DNA of 62,375 bases, from positions 1 through 62,375 of IMG/VR virus record IMGVR_UViG_3300034112_001193, one strand, 5' to 3'. The stretch comes from a virus. Under the pieces are notes generated by a model that saw only the letters and a program-made list of their open reading frames with translations, searched no databases and was not told the DNA's origin. Below, one piece after another: positions 44,581 through 52,641 of the stretch; position 1 is the stretch's first letter, and each line of letters opens with the position of its first letter. A program made the position numbers and the translations under genes.

Positions 44581-46437
44581 TTAATCAGAAAAATCAACAT
44601 ATTCCATGCTTTCAATAGATGGAAGTTTTTTTTCATGGAATTCTTGTTTTTTTAAATCAGTCATGCTGGCAATCGAATCTCCTCGTTGCCGCATCAAAAA
44701 TACCAGCAAAGAAAGCGAGTCTAGTTGATCCGGGGAATTTTGCCTTGTTCGTTTTGTATAATCTCCCTTGCTTTCCACTCGCACTAGACCCTGACCAACT
44801 TGCTTGTATCGCCGGGAAGTCGCCTGCCTGATAAGTTCTTCGGTGCGGAAGGAAGGCGAAATTTTCAGGTATTCAAATTCCAGATACTTTGCTAGTCCGA
44901 ATATCAATTCGGTGACCACACCGGAATAAAGTTCGTTCGCCCTCTGCGAATCGTCGCCCAATACATGGGTTTCGGTAGCCGCCCATGAATAGTTGACTCC
45001 AAGCACATCTTTGCCCCAAAGACTGCAAAGCGCATCGTGGATGCCTGATCCGTTTCCAGTCCTGTCCACGCATACCCACCTCGGCCCAATCCTCATCTGC
45101 TTGCAAAAATTTATGATGGCATCTGTCTGCTCCAAGGTTGCCTTCTTGGGGAAATTGATTAGCGAATCCAACTGCAAAACGGTCTTCGGTGACTTGAATT
45201 CTCGGAACTTTCCATCGAGCGGCGTATACCCGTCTGAAAGCCCGAAACGCCCATAGGAACACACAACCTGATCTTTGCCTTCCAATGCCAAGTCGAAAGC
45301 GCAGAGAGGCACTACAGGTCCAATAAAGCGCACCACTCCCATTGCATTGTCCATCATGGCCGGGGTGATGATTGCCATCGCAATACCTTCTTGCGGGAAA
45401 AACCCTCTTGCCATCGTGTAATACTCGGCGGTTTTGCCTCTCGCCTCGTAAGCCATGTAGCCTTCGTAGGTCTGAAAACCGGGGAAAATTATTTTTTTCT
45501 CGATGACATTCTCGCATCGAGCGGCATCAAGGCGAAGGATGTGCCAACCCTCTCTGCTTTCCCACTCGAAATCCTCTTCGCAATCGACCCGCAACCATCC
45601 ACCAACAGGTTCGCATCGCTTGCCAAACTCGCTATTGCGATCCTTGGGATTCGACGCTCCGAAAATTTTAATCCGCCCCTTACTGGACTCGGTGTCGGCG
45701 GCGGAAAGGATGTTCTGCAAACCTTCCCAAACGCCCGGAGGAATCTCCTCGGCCTCGTCCAATACAACATGGGTTCTGCTCATCGTTCCCCACTTCGGAT
45801 GGGCTTTCTGGCGCGGAGAAGGGTGGAACCCGCGAAGCGTTCCCGTCCCGGCATCACCCTTGGGAATCGCCACTAGGTGGATGCCATTTTTGTCATCGTC
45901 GTTGACTTGTATCGACTTCACCAAGTCTGATTCACCCTTGTATTCCGGTTTGACCAATGCGGTGCGATAAAAGTTTTTAATCGCCGCAAACACATTTCGT
46001 TGAGCGTGTGCCTCGGTCAATGAAACAACCTTAATACAGGTGTACTCTGGGTCACGCATCCAATCGAGGAGAAACCATGCGGCGGCATTGAAAGTCTTGC
46101 CCATCGCTCCAGCACCCTGCACCAGCAACTTGTCATGCTCAAACAACCCCCGCCATGTGTCTTGCGCTGACCTTGGTCGCCAGTCGTAAACCCCCGGACC
46201 CCACAGCACCGTTGCCGCCGCCTCGAAATGATCCGCCTCCAGCAGGCTTTGCACAAACTGCATGACAATGCTCTTCGCCACCTTCTCATCGATCACCACG
46301 CTCGATGAAACACCCCCAGTTGCCACATTCGCGAGAATGTATTTCGCCGCATAGAGCAACCCCATGCGGTCATCGCGATCCGCTTCGGACCTGACTGCCT
46401 CGGCAATCGCCAGCACCTTCCTGACCGATTCTACCAT
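44581..46437 (-). CDS. terL: terminase large subunit, 618 aa
   Basis: ATPase-nuclease motor that packages DNA. Walker A is QGAGAMGKT near residues 110-120 and Walker B is VVLDEAEEIP near 226-232. The RNase H-like nuclease shows CAFDLALEGKDQ (first Asp), CVDRTGNGSG (second) and PDQLDSLSLL (third). Start at 46437 is supported by GGAGGGG just upstream and by overlap with the preceding stop. Next genes are a Cys-rich protein and portal. Confidence 0.9.
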   Translation of the reverse strand: MVESVRKVLAIAEAVRSEADRDDRMGLLYAAKYILANVATGGVSSSVVIDEKVAKSIVMQFVQSLLEADHFEAAATVLWGPGVYDWRPRSAQDTWRGLFEHDKLLVQGAGAMGKTFNAAAWFLLDWMRDPEYTCIKVVSLTEAHAQRNVFAAIKNFYRTALVKPEYKGESDLVKSIQVNDDDKNGIHLVAIPKGDAGTGTLRGFHPSPRQKAHPKWGTMSRTHVVLDEAEEIPPGVWEGLQNILSAADTESSKGRIKIFGASNPKDRNSEFGKRCEPVGGWLRVDCEEDFEWESREGWHILRLDAARCENVIEKKIIFPGFQTYEGYMAYEARGKTAEYYTMARGFFPQEGIAMAIITPAMMDNAMGVVRFIGPVVPLCAFDLALEGKDQVVCSYGRFGLSDGYTPLDGKFREFKSPKTVLQLDSLINFPKKATLEQTDAIINFCKQMRIGPRWVCVDRTGNGSGIHDALCSLWGKDVLGVNYSWAATETHVLGDDSQRANELYSGVVTELIFGLAKYLEFEYLKISPSFRTEELIRQATSRRYKQVGQGLVRVESKGDYTKRTRQNSPDQLDSLSLLVFLMRQRGDSIASMTDLKKQEFHEKKLPSIESMEYVDFSD

Positions 46438-46664
46438 TTCCCCTCCGGGCATTCTTCAGTCGCCATCACGGTCTTAATTTCCATGTTGCAACCGCAAACC
46501 TTGCACTCTCCTGCCCCGCTATAAGCGGCAACATCAAACTTCGGGCATTCCGCGCAAATGCGTAGCCTTCTAGCGATCTCTCCCTCATCGACACAAGGCA
46601 TCCCGGCCTTTACAAAGACAAACGCACTCTTCGCAAAACTAGCCGCCTTGGTCAGGATATTCAT
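46431..46664 (-). CDS. zinc-ribbon-like small protein, 77 aa
   Basis: Start is the ATG at 46664, overlapping the previous stop (ATGA). Residues 35 on read CAECPKFDVAAYSGAGECKV with CGC and ATEECPEGKW, giving CxxC and CxxCxC pairs as in small phage zinc-ribbon proteins found just before terminase. Function unknown. Confidence 0.7.
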   Translation of the reverse strand: MNILTKAASFAKSAFVFVKAGMPCVDEGEIARRLRICAECPKFDVAAYSGAGECKVCGCNMEIKTVMATEECPEGKW

Positions 46665-46822
46665 TGCTTTTTGAGCCACTCGATTGCCTTCTTCGCGTCC
46701 TCCGCGCAAACATTTTTTGCATCAACGGCATTATCGGAAACAACCCCATGATCCTGAAGATCGTTCATGGTTTTTACCTCGTCGCTCCAGCTTTCCTCGA
46801 TGTGTTTTTCAAGGTCGTTCAT
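46661..46822 (-). CDS. small hypothetical protein, 53 aa
   Basis: Starts MNDLEKHIEESWSDEVKTM (46822, ATGA overlap with the previous stop). Acidic helix followed by KKAIEWLKKQ. No family recognised. Confidence 0.5.
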   Translation of the reverse strand: MNDLEKHIEESWSDEVKTMNDLQDHGVVSDNAVDAKNVCAEDAKKAIEWLKKQ

Positions 46823-46968
46823 TTTTTTGTCTCCTCGCAAAGTGGACATTTTTCAAACCTTTTTTTATTCCTTGAATCGAATCCTTCTACTTCAACGATA
46901 TACCAAGTAAAAAGATACAAAGCAACGCATATAGACACAGCAACAAACACTTTTATTTTTTTTTGCAT
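46819..46968 (-). CDS. small membrane protein with CxxC, 49 aa
   Basis: Reads MQKKIKVFVAVSICVALYLF and TWYIVEVEG, one membrane helix, then a basic tail ending FEKCPLCEETKK. Coupled by overlaps to the genes on both sides. Could anchor a metal- or thiol-binding CxxC at the membrane surface; function unknown. Confidence 0.5.
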   Translation of the reverse strand: MQKKIKVFVAVSICVALYLFTWYIVEVEGFDSRNKKRFEKCPLCEETKK

Positions 46969-47222
46969 TTGAGTTTTTTGTTTTCGGCTACCAATTCCTT
47001 CAACCTCTTTAATCCTTTTTTAAACTGCTCGTCCCCCGGCGCACCGTTATCAATCCCCAACAACTCTTCCAACTCCCGGCGCATTGCCCACTTCTGCTCT
47101 GCCTGAAACTTGTATCGGTCCCGCTCCATTAATAAGCCATGTATTCTTTTTCGATCTTCTTCGTATCTCTCCCGCAATCTTTGATTGTCTTCAATCAATG
47201 TTGCCTCTTCATCAAAAGTCAT
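46953..47222 (-). CDS. coiled-coil protein, 89 aa
   Basis: Almost entirely helical and charged: LIEDNQRLRERYEEDRKRI, WAMRRELEELL, LVAENKKLKCKKK. One of a row of small coiled-coil genes ahead of terminase. Overlaps neighbours on both sides. Function unknown. Confidence 0.55.
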   Translation of the reverse strand: MTFDEEATLIEDNQRLRERYEEDRKRIHGLLMERDRYKFQAEQKWAMRRELEELLGIDNGAPGDEQFKKGLKRLKELVAENKKLKCKKK

Positions 47223-47536
47223 TTCGCGCCCTCTTTTTTTAAATAATTTGCTGGATACTCAATTGGAAGACCTACAAGCTCAAACATTTTTGCTGCTGCA
47301 ATCTGCGAATTGTAACGCCCTTTTGCACCGTAATAATTCTTGATTGCCCCCCTCGCCTCGTCTCGCTCAACCTCTGCCCTTGCCGCCATTTCCACAGCGT
47401 AGTTCCACTTGTTACTCCAGCCCTCAATTTCATGTTTTGCCTCGTCACGCTCGCGTTCTAATCGTCGGCTCGTCATTACTTGCTTGATTGTGTCGCCACC
47501 CTGCCAAACCGCATCTGTCTCTGGTGTGTCGCTCAT
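47219..47536 (-). CDS. TPETDA-type coiled-coil protein, 105 aa
   Basis: Starts MSDTPETDAVWQGGDTI and continues as a helix, SRRLERERDEAKHEIEGWSN. The TPETDA-V opening is a hallmark of a common small phage protein family of unknown role. A second copy of the motif opens the gene at 47768-48025. Confidence 0.65.
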   Translation of the reverse strand: MSDTPETDAVWQGGDTIKQVMTSRRLERERDEAKHEIEGWSNKWNYAVEMAARAEVERDEARGAIKNYYGAKGRYNSQIAAAKMFELVGLPIEYPANYLKKEGAK

Positions 47537-47766
47537 TTTGTTTTCTCCTCGTTCTTCAAAATCTCCTCATAAACATCCCATGCCGCTTCTTCCTGATACC
47601 TGCGAAGCGTTGCAAGGAGTCTGGCGATGCCTGCCACCAAGGATTCTTCTTCTTCAAGATAATCCAAACATAGAAGCGAAATCTGCCTCAAAACGGCACT
47701 TTCCCTAGCCAACTCGCCAATTTGAGCCTCGGATAAACATTTTTTCTGTTCATCTGTATTTTCCAT
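47533..47766 (-). CDS. acidic helical protein, 77 aa
   Basis: Reads MENTDEQKKCLSEAQIGELA with helices rich in Leu and Glu (CLDYLEEEESLVAGI). No motif recognised. Part of the small-gene row, four-base overlap with the upstream gene side. Confidence 0.5.
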   Translation of the reverse strand: MENTDEQKKCLSEAQIGELARESAVLRQISLLCLDYLEEEESLVAGIARLLATLRRYQEEAAWDVYEEILKNEEKTK

Positions 47767-47767
47767 T

Positions 47768-48025
47768 TTATTTATTTATTGTTGCTTCAAGTCGAAGAAT
47801 TCTCCTCTCCAACTCAAATATTTTAGTATTGAGCGAAGCCTCTCGACTCCCACCCATCCCAAGCAGTCTAGCCTGCTCCTCCACTTCTTGCAACGCCTCC
47901 CGCAACCTCGTCTCCAACTCCATGCATTTCATCGTGAGTTTGACCGACAACTCGTCACTATCGACCCACCGCCGCACCACCGCATCTGTCTCCGGGGTTC
48001 TCCCCGGTCGAATTTTTTTGCTCAT
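47768..48025 (-). CDS. TPETDA-type coiled-coil protein, 85 aa
   Basis: Opens MSKKIRPGRTPETDAVVRRW, the second TPETDAV protein in the cluster, followed by a coiled-coil (LETRLREALQEVEEQARLL and FELERRILRLEATI). Probably a diverged paralogue of the protein at 47219-47536. Confidence 0.6.
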   Translation of the reverse strand: MSKKIRPGRTPETDAVVRRWVDSDELSVKLTMKCMELETRLREALQEVEEQARLLGMGGSREASLNTKIFELERRILRLEATINK

Positions 48026-48417
48026 CTGTGCTTCGCAGTCTTCGCCGCGATTTTTTTAGGTTGCGCTACAAACTGCTCACCCTTCTTCATCCCTTCACGC
48101 TTTGCCCTGCTCGTCGCCGCATACTCTTTTGGCGATAGTGCCTCCCTCGCCGCCTTCGGAAGATACCTCTCTCCAGTAGCGTTTGGACCCTGCGTCGAGG
48201 GTTTGCCACTTTTTGTTCCCCAATCTTCCTTTGTCCACTTGGTCAGACTTTTTTGCCCTTCGGTCTTCGCTCCCTTATACCCGCCTCCAGCCGCCTTGTA
48301 TTCCTTCCCCAGCATCTGCGCTTTCCTAGCACTCCACTCGCCGGGGTCGCCGCCCTTCGATCCTGCCATCAACCGATTCTTGATCCTCTCTCGCAATCCA
48401 ATTTTTGTATATGCCAT
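48022..48417 (-). CDS. DUF5872-like basic protein, 131 aa
   Basis: Matches the pattern LRERIKNRLMAGSKGGDPGE, WSARKAQMLGKEYKAAGGGY, KSLTKWTKEDWGTKSGKPS and GERYLPKAAREAL, which I associate with DUF5872, found in phages and giant viruses. Strongly basic; function unknown. Confidence 0.7.
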   Translation of the reverse strand: MAYTKIGLRERIKNRLMAGSKGGDPGEWSARKAQMLGKEYKAAGGGYKGAKTEGQKSLTKWTKEDWGTKSGKPSTQGPNATGERYLPKAAREALSPKEYAATSRAKREGMKKGEQFVAQPKKIAAKTAKHR

Positions 48418-48418
48418 G

Positions 48419-48613
48419 TTATTTTTTCTTCTTGGGTTTTTGTTTCTCCTGCTGAAACCAGTTCGGGAAATGTCCGTAGTCGCGAGGTTCAGTCACATTC
48501 TTGTTCGTATGACAAACATCGCACTTGCCATAGTGCCAAGTGCTAACTTCTCGCATCTTCGTTCCATGCTTCTTCCCGCACTCCACGCAAGCCCACTTTG
48601 GATAGTCAATCAT
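48419..48613 (-). CDS. zinc-finger-like protein, 64 aa
   Basis: Two CxxC pairs, CVECGKKHG and CDVCHTNKNVTEPRDYG, then a Lys-rich tail. A treble-clef-like small zinc protein common in phages; a role in DNA or RNA binding is a guess. Confidence 0.65.
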   Translation of the reverse strand: MIDYPKWACVECGKKHGTKMREVSTWHYGKCDVCHTNKNVTEPRDYGHFPNWFQQEKQKPKKKK

Positions 48614-49251
48614 TTTTTATTTCGAGTAAAATTTTCCATCAACGCAAACGATGGTCCCGGATATGCCGCCAATCGATCATCCTTGTCAATCACCAATCCA
48701 AGCCGATTGGCCTCGTCCTCTGACCACACCACCCGCGCAAATTTCAAATTATGCTCTGCAATCAGATGGTCATGTCTCCCACCATAACTTGCCTGCAACT
48801 CCAGATTCGGCGGGATGCTTTCCAACCTCGCAATCCAGAACGGCAACGATTTTGTAAACGCCCAAAATCTGACATCTGGTTTTTCTCTGCAAAAATCCAA
48901 CCATGCGTCAAAATATTCCTGCGAGAAAAAATCCCCAGCAGTATGGATGCGAATCAACTTCGCCTTCTCTGGGAATGCTTCAGTCAAGACTTTTTTTATC
49001 TCGTCTTTTTTCTTCCCCCGCACCGCATCGAAATTGCACCACAATCGCTTTCTCACGCTAGGATACCTCTCGGTCATTGCCGCATAGCACCTGAATTTCA
49101 TCCCCGGCCCATACGATATCTTCCCTGTCTCCCGATCCGCCTTGGCAAGGCACTCAACTGCTCCGGGACAGGTGGTGCCGCTTGGCAATGACCAACTCCA
49201 CGCACTCGGATCAAAGATGTACCTGTTTGCTTTTGTGAATGCTGGTTTCAT
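48610..49251 (-). CDS. GP88-like phage protein, 213 aa
   Basis: Start taken at the MKPAFTKANRYIFDPSAW methionine, which overlaps the previous gene. The pattern CPGAVECLAKADRETGKI ... LIRIHTAGDFFSQEYFDAWL ... FWAFTKSLPFWIARL resembles the phage gene-product-88 family, conserved Cys and a TIM-barrel-like rhythm. No enzymatic function is established. Confidence 0.65.
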   Translation of the reverse strand: MKPAFTKANRYIFDPSAWSWSLPSGTTCPGAVECLAKADRETGKISYGPGMKFRCYAAMTERYPSVRKRLWCNFDAVRGKKKDEIKKVLTEAFPEKAKLIRIHTAGDFFSQEYFDAWLDFCREKPDVRFWAFTKSLPFWIARLESIPPNLELQASYGGRHDHLIAEHNLKFARVVWSEDEANRLGLVIDKDDRLAAYPGPSFALMENFTRNKK

Positions 49252-49504
49252 TTTTTGTTCTTGACTTCTCTTTGAAAATCTCAACCTCCAAACCCAACGC
49301 TTCACATACCTCCAAAAAAGTAATTGGCGTTTCCTTCTCCCCGTTAATCCACGCTAGCGCATCTTCCCGATCCTTCTCCGCTTCCTTCTGCCTGTACGGG
49401 TCAACATAAACAGTAGAAATTGTAGCGTCGACAATCGCCCATTCGATCATCTCACACAACATCTCCCTGACCCCCCAATCATCCCCTCGCCTCATTTCAC
49501 ACAT
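49211..49504 (-). CDS. hypothetical protein, 97 aa
   Basis: Contains ALAWINGEKETPITFLEVCE and ALGLEVE, similar to a short conserved motif in small phage proteins (AW-x-GE, F-x-x-VCEALGLD). Possibly DNA-associated; unknown. Overlaps both neighbours. Confidence 0.55.
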   Translation of the reverse strand: MCEMRRGDDWGVREMLCEMIEWAIVDATISTVYVDPYRQKEAEKDREDALAWINGEKETPITFLEVCEALGLEVEIFKEKSRTKNETSIHKSKQVHL

Positions 49505-49884
49505 ATTAATTCAATCCCAAAATAATCTGCGATTTCAATCGTTGAATCATCAAATTCATACCGCTCCCCATACGCAATCTTCCGAATCCCATATCCCGCC
49601 GCCAATCTCAAGCACTCATTGCAAGGTAGCGTTGTCACGCACATCACCCCAACCTCTTTGGGCTTGCAATACCTCAACGCATTTGCCTCTGCATGGATCA
49701 CAAACTTCCGCCTAGCTTCCCGATCCTGCCAATCCTCCCACATCCCCGCTGGGAATCCGTTGTATCCAACCCCCGCCACCGAATTGTCATGCCGCATCAC
49801 CACCGCACCAACTTTCCTCCACGGGTCTTTGCTCCTCATCGATGCCGCCTTCGCTAACCCCATTCCGTAGTCAAGCCAGTTCAT
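49492..49884 (-). CDS. dCMP deaminase-like protein, 130 aa
   Basis: Zinc-dependent cytidine/deoxycytidylate deaminase: HAEANAL gives the ligand His and catalytic Glu, and TLPCNECLRLA gives the two ligand Cys. An earlier segment, DPWRKVGAVVM, matches the substrate-binding start of the family. Converts dCMP to dUMP for dTMP synthesis. Its start overlaps the stop of a 13-codon minigene. Confidence 0.85.
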   Translation of the reverse strand: MNWLDYGMGLAKAASMRSKDPWRKVGAVVMRHDNSVAGVGYNGFPAGMWEDWQDREARRKFVIHAEANALRYCKPKEVGVMCVTTLPCNECLRLAAGYGIRKIAYGERYEFDDSTIEIADYFGIELICVK

Positions 49885-49922
49885 ACATCTTCAGGCAAAT
49901 CGAATTCTAGTATTGCTTTCAT
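49881..49922 (-). pseudogene. 13-codon minigene, remnant of a small phage gene
   Basis: ATG at 49922 overlaps the lipoprotein stop (ATGA), reads MKAILEFDLPEDV, then stops at TGA overlapping the deaminase start (ATGA). The peptide equals the opening of a common phage protein (MKATLEFNLPED...), normally about 90 residues. It appears to be a truncated gene that keeps translational coupling alive. Confidence 0.45.
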
Positions 49923-50269
49923 AAGTAATATGCCTTCGCCAGCAGGGCATCTTGGTTCAGCCATTCAAGCCACTTCCGCGCCACCATGCCGGGGTCATCG
50001 AACCATGCCCGAACCTGATTGCTCTTCCAATGCGAGTCCCAAACGAACAAGCGATCCTTGTACACATACACCGTAACAGCATGGTTCCATTTGCTCGTCT
50101 CGATCACCAGCACCTTGCTCTTGATACCAACCTTCTCCAGCCCCGCTTGCATCGCAACCGCTTCTGGTAGGCAAGCATTCTTGTACCTCCCTACCCACGG
50201 TGGTACATCAACCGGAACGCTAGCACACCCTGCCAGCACCAGCACCAATGCTAGTAGCGCAACCCTCAT
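49919..50269 (-). CDS. lipoprotein with papain-like Cys-His-Asp pattern, 116 aa
   Basis: Signal peptide MRVALLALVLVLAGCASVP with lipobox LAGC. The mature part contains NACLPEAVAMQAGL (Cys), KWNHAVTVYVY (His) and FVWDSHWKS (Asp), spaced as in transglutaminase or papain-like folds. Could act on envelope proteins or peptidoglycan from the host membrane side, for example in superinfection exclusion; this is speculation. Confidence 0.55.
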   Translation of the reverse strand: MRVALLALVLVLAGCASVPVDVPPWVGRYKNACLPEAVAMQAGLEKVGIKSKVLVIETSKWNHAVTVYVYKDRLFVWDSHWKSNQVRAWFDDPGMVARKWLEWLNQDALLAKAYYL

Positions 50270-51384
50270 GGCATCACCCTCCTCATCGCATCAATCCCAT
50301 TGCAGTCCGAATACCACCCTTTGCCGACATGGACATCCAGCACATCCGCGAAATACTTGTCGTACATCGCGCCAACCCTATCCAAGCTGAAGTTGCTAGC
50401 CCATACTTGGCAATTGATGCTTTTGATCATGCCTTGCTCGACCTGCTTGATTGCCTCAACAAAGTCTCCCATCGTGCGGCATCGATATCCCGTAACCCCG
50501 TGAAGATTGTTTTCTGCAAACGAACCCCAATCGGTGGTGATGGTCGGTGTACCAGAGAATAGGTTCTCGATCTGGACCCCACCGAATGGCTCGACATATT
50601 GCGAAGGGATGAGGGAACCCTTGGCCTTGCTCATCAACTCACGCCGCTTCTCGATGTCAGCGTAGCCAATGTACTCGACATGGTCTGGAATCTTATATCC
50701 CGGCTCAATCTGTCCCGCCACCACTAGCCGCACTCCTGCTCGTTCCGCCGCCTGAAATGCCACATCGCATCCCTTGCCGCTATAGACCCTGCCAAGGTAC
50801 AGGAAATAGTCTTCCTTCTCATGGTTGCTCCGATAAGTGAAGTCTTCTGGATCGAAGTAATTCGGGATTACCACCTCGTACCAGTCCTGCCTGCAATTGC
50901 CTACTGCCTGCATACCGCAATAAGCATGGTAAATCGCATAGCTTTCAAAGACTTTCCACCGCGCCCAATGCCCCCCGGCGTACCCGATCCCCGGTTCAAC
51001 GCAAATAAGGTCAGGATGGGCATCGCAGATGGGCCTGACTCCCGATCCCCAAAAGGGAAGGATGAAGTCGAACTGCTTCTTGCGCTTGCCAACCTCTCGA
51101 ATGGCATTTGCGTAGAAGGTACGATAAGCATGATCGTTCACATCAAATTTGAAGAAGGTCTTGCGCCAGTCATGGTCCCCATAGGCAACCTGCCAGTCCT
51201 CGTTCTCCAGCACCGGAATGTGTTCGGTACAGATGAGGTCAGAGTCTCGATGACCGTAGTGCAGTACCTCATGCCCCCGGTCAGTCATCATTCGCCCGAA
51301 TTTGACAACTTTCTGCGTGTAGGCACAGGCATTGAACTCTTTTGAAGTAATCGTATGTGGAAGTCCTAATACATGGAATCTCAT
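50266..51384 (-). CDS. GT4-type glycosyltransferase, 372 aa
   Basis: GT-B fold: an N-terminal half with FDFILPFWGSGVRPICDAHP, and a C-terminal half with FLYLGRVYSGKGCDVAFQAA and QYVEPFGGVQIENLFSGTP, the E-P-F-G-x-x-x-x-E motif that binds the nucleotide sugar. Third sugar transferase of the genome. Overlaps the lipoprotein by four bases. Possibly modifies the host envelope or phage components. Confidence 0.8.
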   Translation of the reverse strand: MRFHVLGLPHTITSKEFNACAYTQKVVKFGRMMTDRGHEVLHYGHRDSDLICTEHIPVLENEDWQVAYGDHDWRKTFFKFDVNDHAYRTFYANAIREVGKRKKQFDFILPFWGSGVRPICDAHPDLICVEPGIGYAGGHWARWKVFESYAIYHAYCGMQAVGNCRQDWYEVVIPNYFDPEDFTYRSNHEKEDYFLYLGRVYSGKGCDVAFQAAERAGVRLVVAGQIEPGYKIPDHVEYIGYADIEKRRELMSKAKGSLIPSQYVEPFGGVQIENLFSGTPTITTDWGSFAENNLHGVTGYRCRTMGDFVEAIKQVEQGMIKSINCQVWASNFSLDRVGAMYDKYFADVLDVHVGKGWYSDCNGIDAMRRVMP

Positions 51385-51590
51385 AGCTTGATCCAGTCTA
51401 CTGGGGTTACGGAACAGGTTGCCGCTTTGTCGAGTTCAAAGATTGCGAAGTGGACTCCGGGATGCGCTCCAGCTAATCGTTGCGCCTCCGCTTGAGCGTG
51501 AACATAATCTTTGTGGATATGCGTTGGAGGATAGCCGGGGACGATTTCCCATTTGCCGTTGTCCTGATGGATTCTGACAATGATGTACAT
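51381..51590 (-). CDS. hypothetical protein, 69 aa
   Basis: Reads MYIIVRIHQDNGKWEIVPGY with HIHKDYVHAQAEAQRLAGAH, a small alpha/beta protein. No known family. Overlaps the glycosyltransferase start by four bases. Confidence 0.55.
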   Translation of the reverse strand: MYIIVRIHQDNGKWEIVPGYPPTHIHKDYVHAQAEAQRLAGAHPGVHFAIFELDKAATCSVTPVDWIKL

Positions 51591-51592
51591 GG

Positions 51593-51973
51593 TTAGTTCT
51601 CCTGCTTGTCTGCTCGATTGTTTGCTTGTGCGTTGGTGTACTTGCCCTCCGAATAACGCTTCTGAAGTTTTGAACGGTTTAATTCGATCACTTCTTCCAT
51701 AGGTACAGAGTAGTAGTTCAGTACTCCTTGGATGTAGAATAGAAGGTCACCGCATTCCTCTAGGATGTTCTCCCGGTCATAAGGTTTGCGGTAGATTGCC
51801 GCCTTCTTGATGGCATCGAGAAGCTCTCCTGCCTCCCCGGCAACGCCCATTGCCATGTGGACTAGGTGAGCGTCTGTGGGTTTCATGTCTACTAGGATTT
51901 GGAATCCCGGCTTGCATAGGTTCTCTACGAAGAGAGAGTATGGTTCTTTGTGTTGTGTTTCTGTGGTTTGCAT
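51593..51973 (-). CDS. MazG-like nucleotide pyrophosphohydrolase, 126 aa
   Basis: The core AMGVAGEAGELLDAIKKAA followed by ILEECGDLLFYIQGVL is the ExxE ... ExxD metal-binding pattern of MazG/all-alpha NTP pyrophosphatases. Phage MazG proteins are thought to remodel nucleotide pools or alarmones. A promoter-like pair at 52003-52032 precedes it. Confidence 0.8.
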   Translation of the reverse strand: MQTTETQHKEPYSLFVENLCKPGFQILVDMKPTDAHLVHMAMGVAGEAGELLDAIKKAAIYRKPYDRENILEECGDLLFYIQGVLNYYSVPMEEVIELNRSKLQKRYSEGKYTNAQANNRADKQEN

Positions 51974-52002
51974 GAAAAATGATGATTGACTATTTACTAG
52001 CT

Positions 52003-52032
52003 ATATTATTGGAAGTTATAGTCTGGGGACAA
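52003..52032 (-). promoter_or_regulatory. possible promoter upstream of the MazG-like gene
   Basis: Minus strand TTGTCC (52032-52027), 18-base spacer, TAATAT (52008-52003), leaving about 23 bases to the MazG-like ATG. It lies in the 146-base gap between that gene and the small terminase gene, one of few non-coding spans. Confidence 0.35.
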
Positions 52033-52119
52033 GGGTTAAGTTGCGTGTTTGCATGGGATTGCTTTGAAATCCCAGATGATGCTATTTTGGATGAATTCTC
52101 TGCTGTACGCATATTAATG

Positions 52120-52641
52120 TTATTTGCTGAATCTATCAGGGAGTACATTGGACTCTTCCAATTCAATCTGCTGTGCTGACCGGGATGGTAGCTGGAAAGC
52201 GAGAGTGATTGGTTGTGCGGTATCGATTTCGATCTTGTCACCGTACTTTTTAGGAGCCATCTTGCTTGCTGCCCACTTTAGAGCATCGACTCGCAAGCGT
52301 CCTATGCCAGCGTCATGGGAGGAGAAGGATTCGTCTACGATAAGTTCGGCATAGTAGTCTGCTTGCTCTGCTCTGGCTTTTTTGTATTGGAGTTGAAAAT
52401 CCTGTTGAGCGTCAAGCCAAGCGTAGATTGTTCTGCGTTCAGGGAGGTGAGGGGAAGAGGCAATGATGGAGCGTAGGGTTTCGCCGTGAGAGAGTCGATT
52501 GCAAATTTCGTCTGCTAATTCTTGAGAGAATTTGGAAGGTCTACCCCTGACATTTTTTTCAGGTATTGGAGTACTGGTATTTTGTTGAAGGGATGGGTCT
52601 AAATTTTCTTCAGAATTTTTTTGCGAATTGTCTTGACTCAT
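52120..52641 (-). CDS. terS: terminase small subunit (Sf6-type), 173 aa
   Basis: Residues 32-70, RGRPSKFSQELADEICNRLS and RTIYAWLDAQQDF, form the DNA-binding HTH of Sf6 gp1-type small terminases, followed by the helical KKARAEQADYYAELIVDE and LKWAASKMAPKKYGDK. Lies about 5.7 kb from the large subunit, within the DNA metabolism block, which is unusual. Confidence 0.75.
   Translation of the reverse strand: MSQDNSQKNSEENLDPSLQQNTSTPIPEKNVRGRPSKFSQELADEICNRLSHGETLRSIIASSPHLPERRTIYAWLDAQQDFQLQYKKARAEQADYYAELIVDESFSSHDAGIGRLRVDALKWAASKMAPKKYGDKIEIDTAQPITLAFQLPSRSAQQIELEESNVLPDRFSK

Noticed and set aside
44873-45517. 214-aa minus-strand ORF inside the terminase gene
   Set aside because: Arg/His/Cys-rich composition typical of an off-frame reading in a GC-richer gene.
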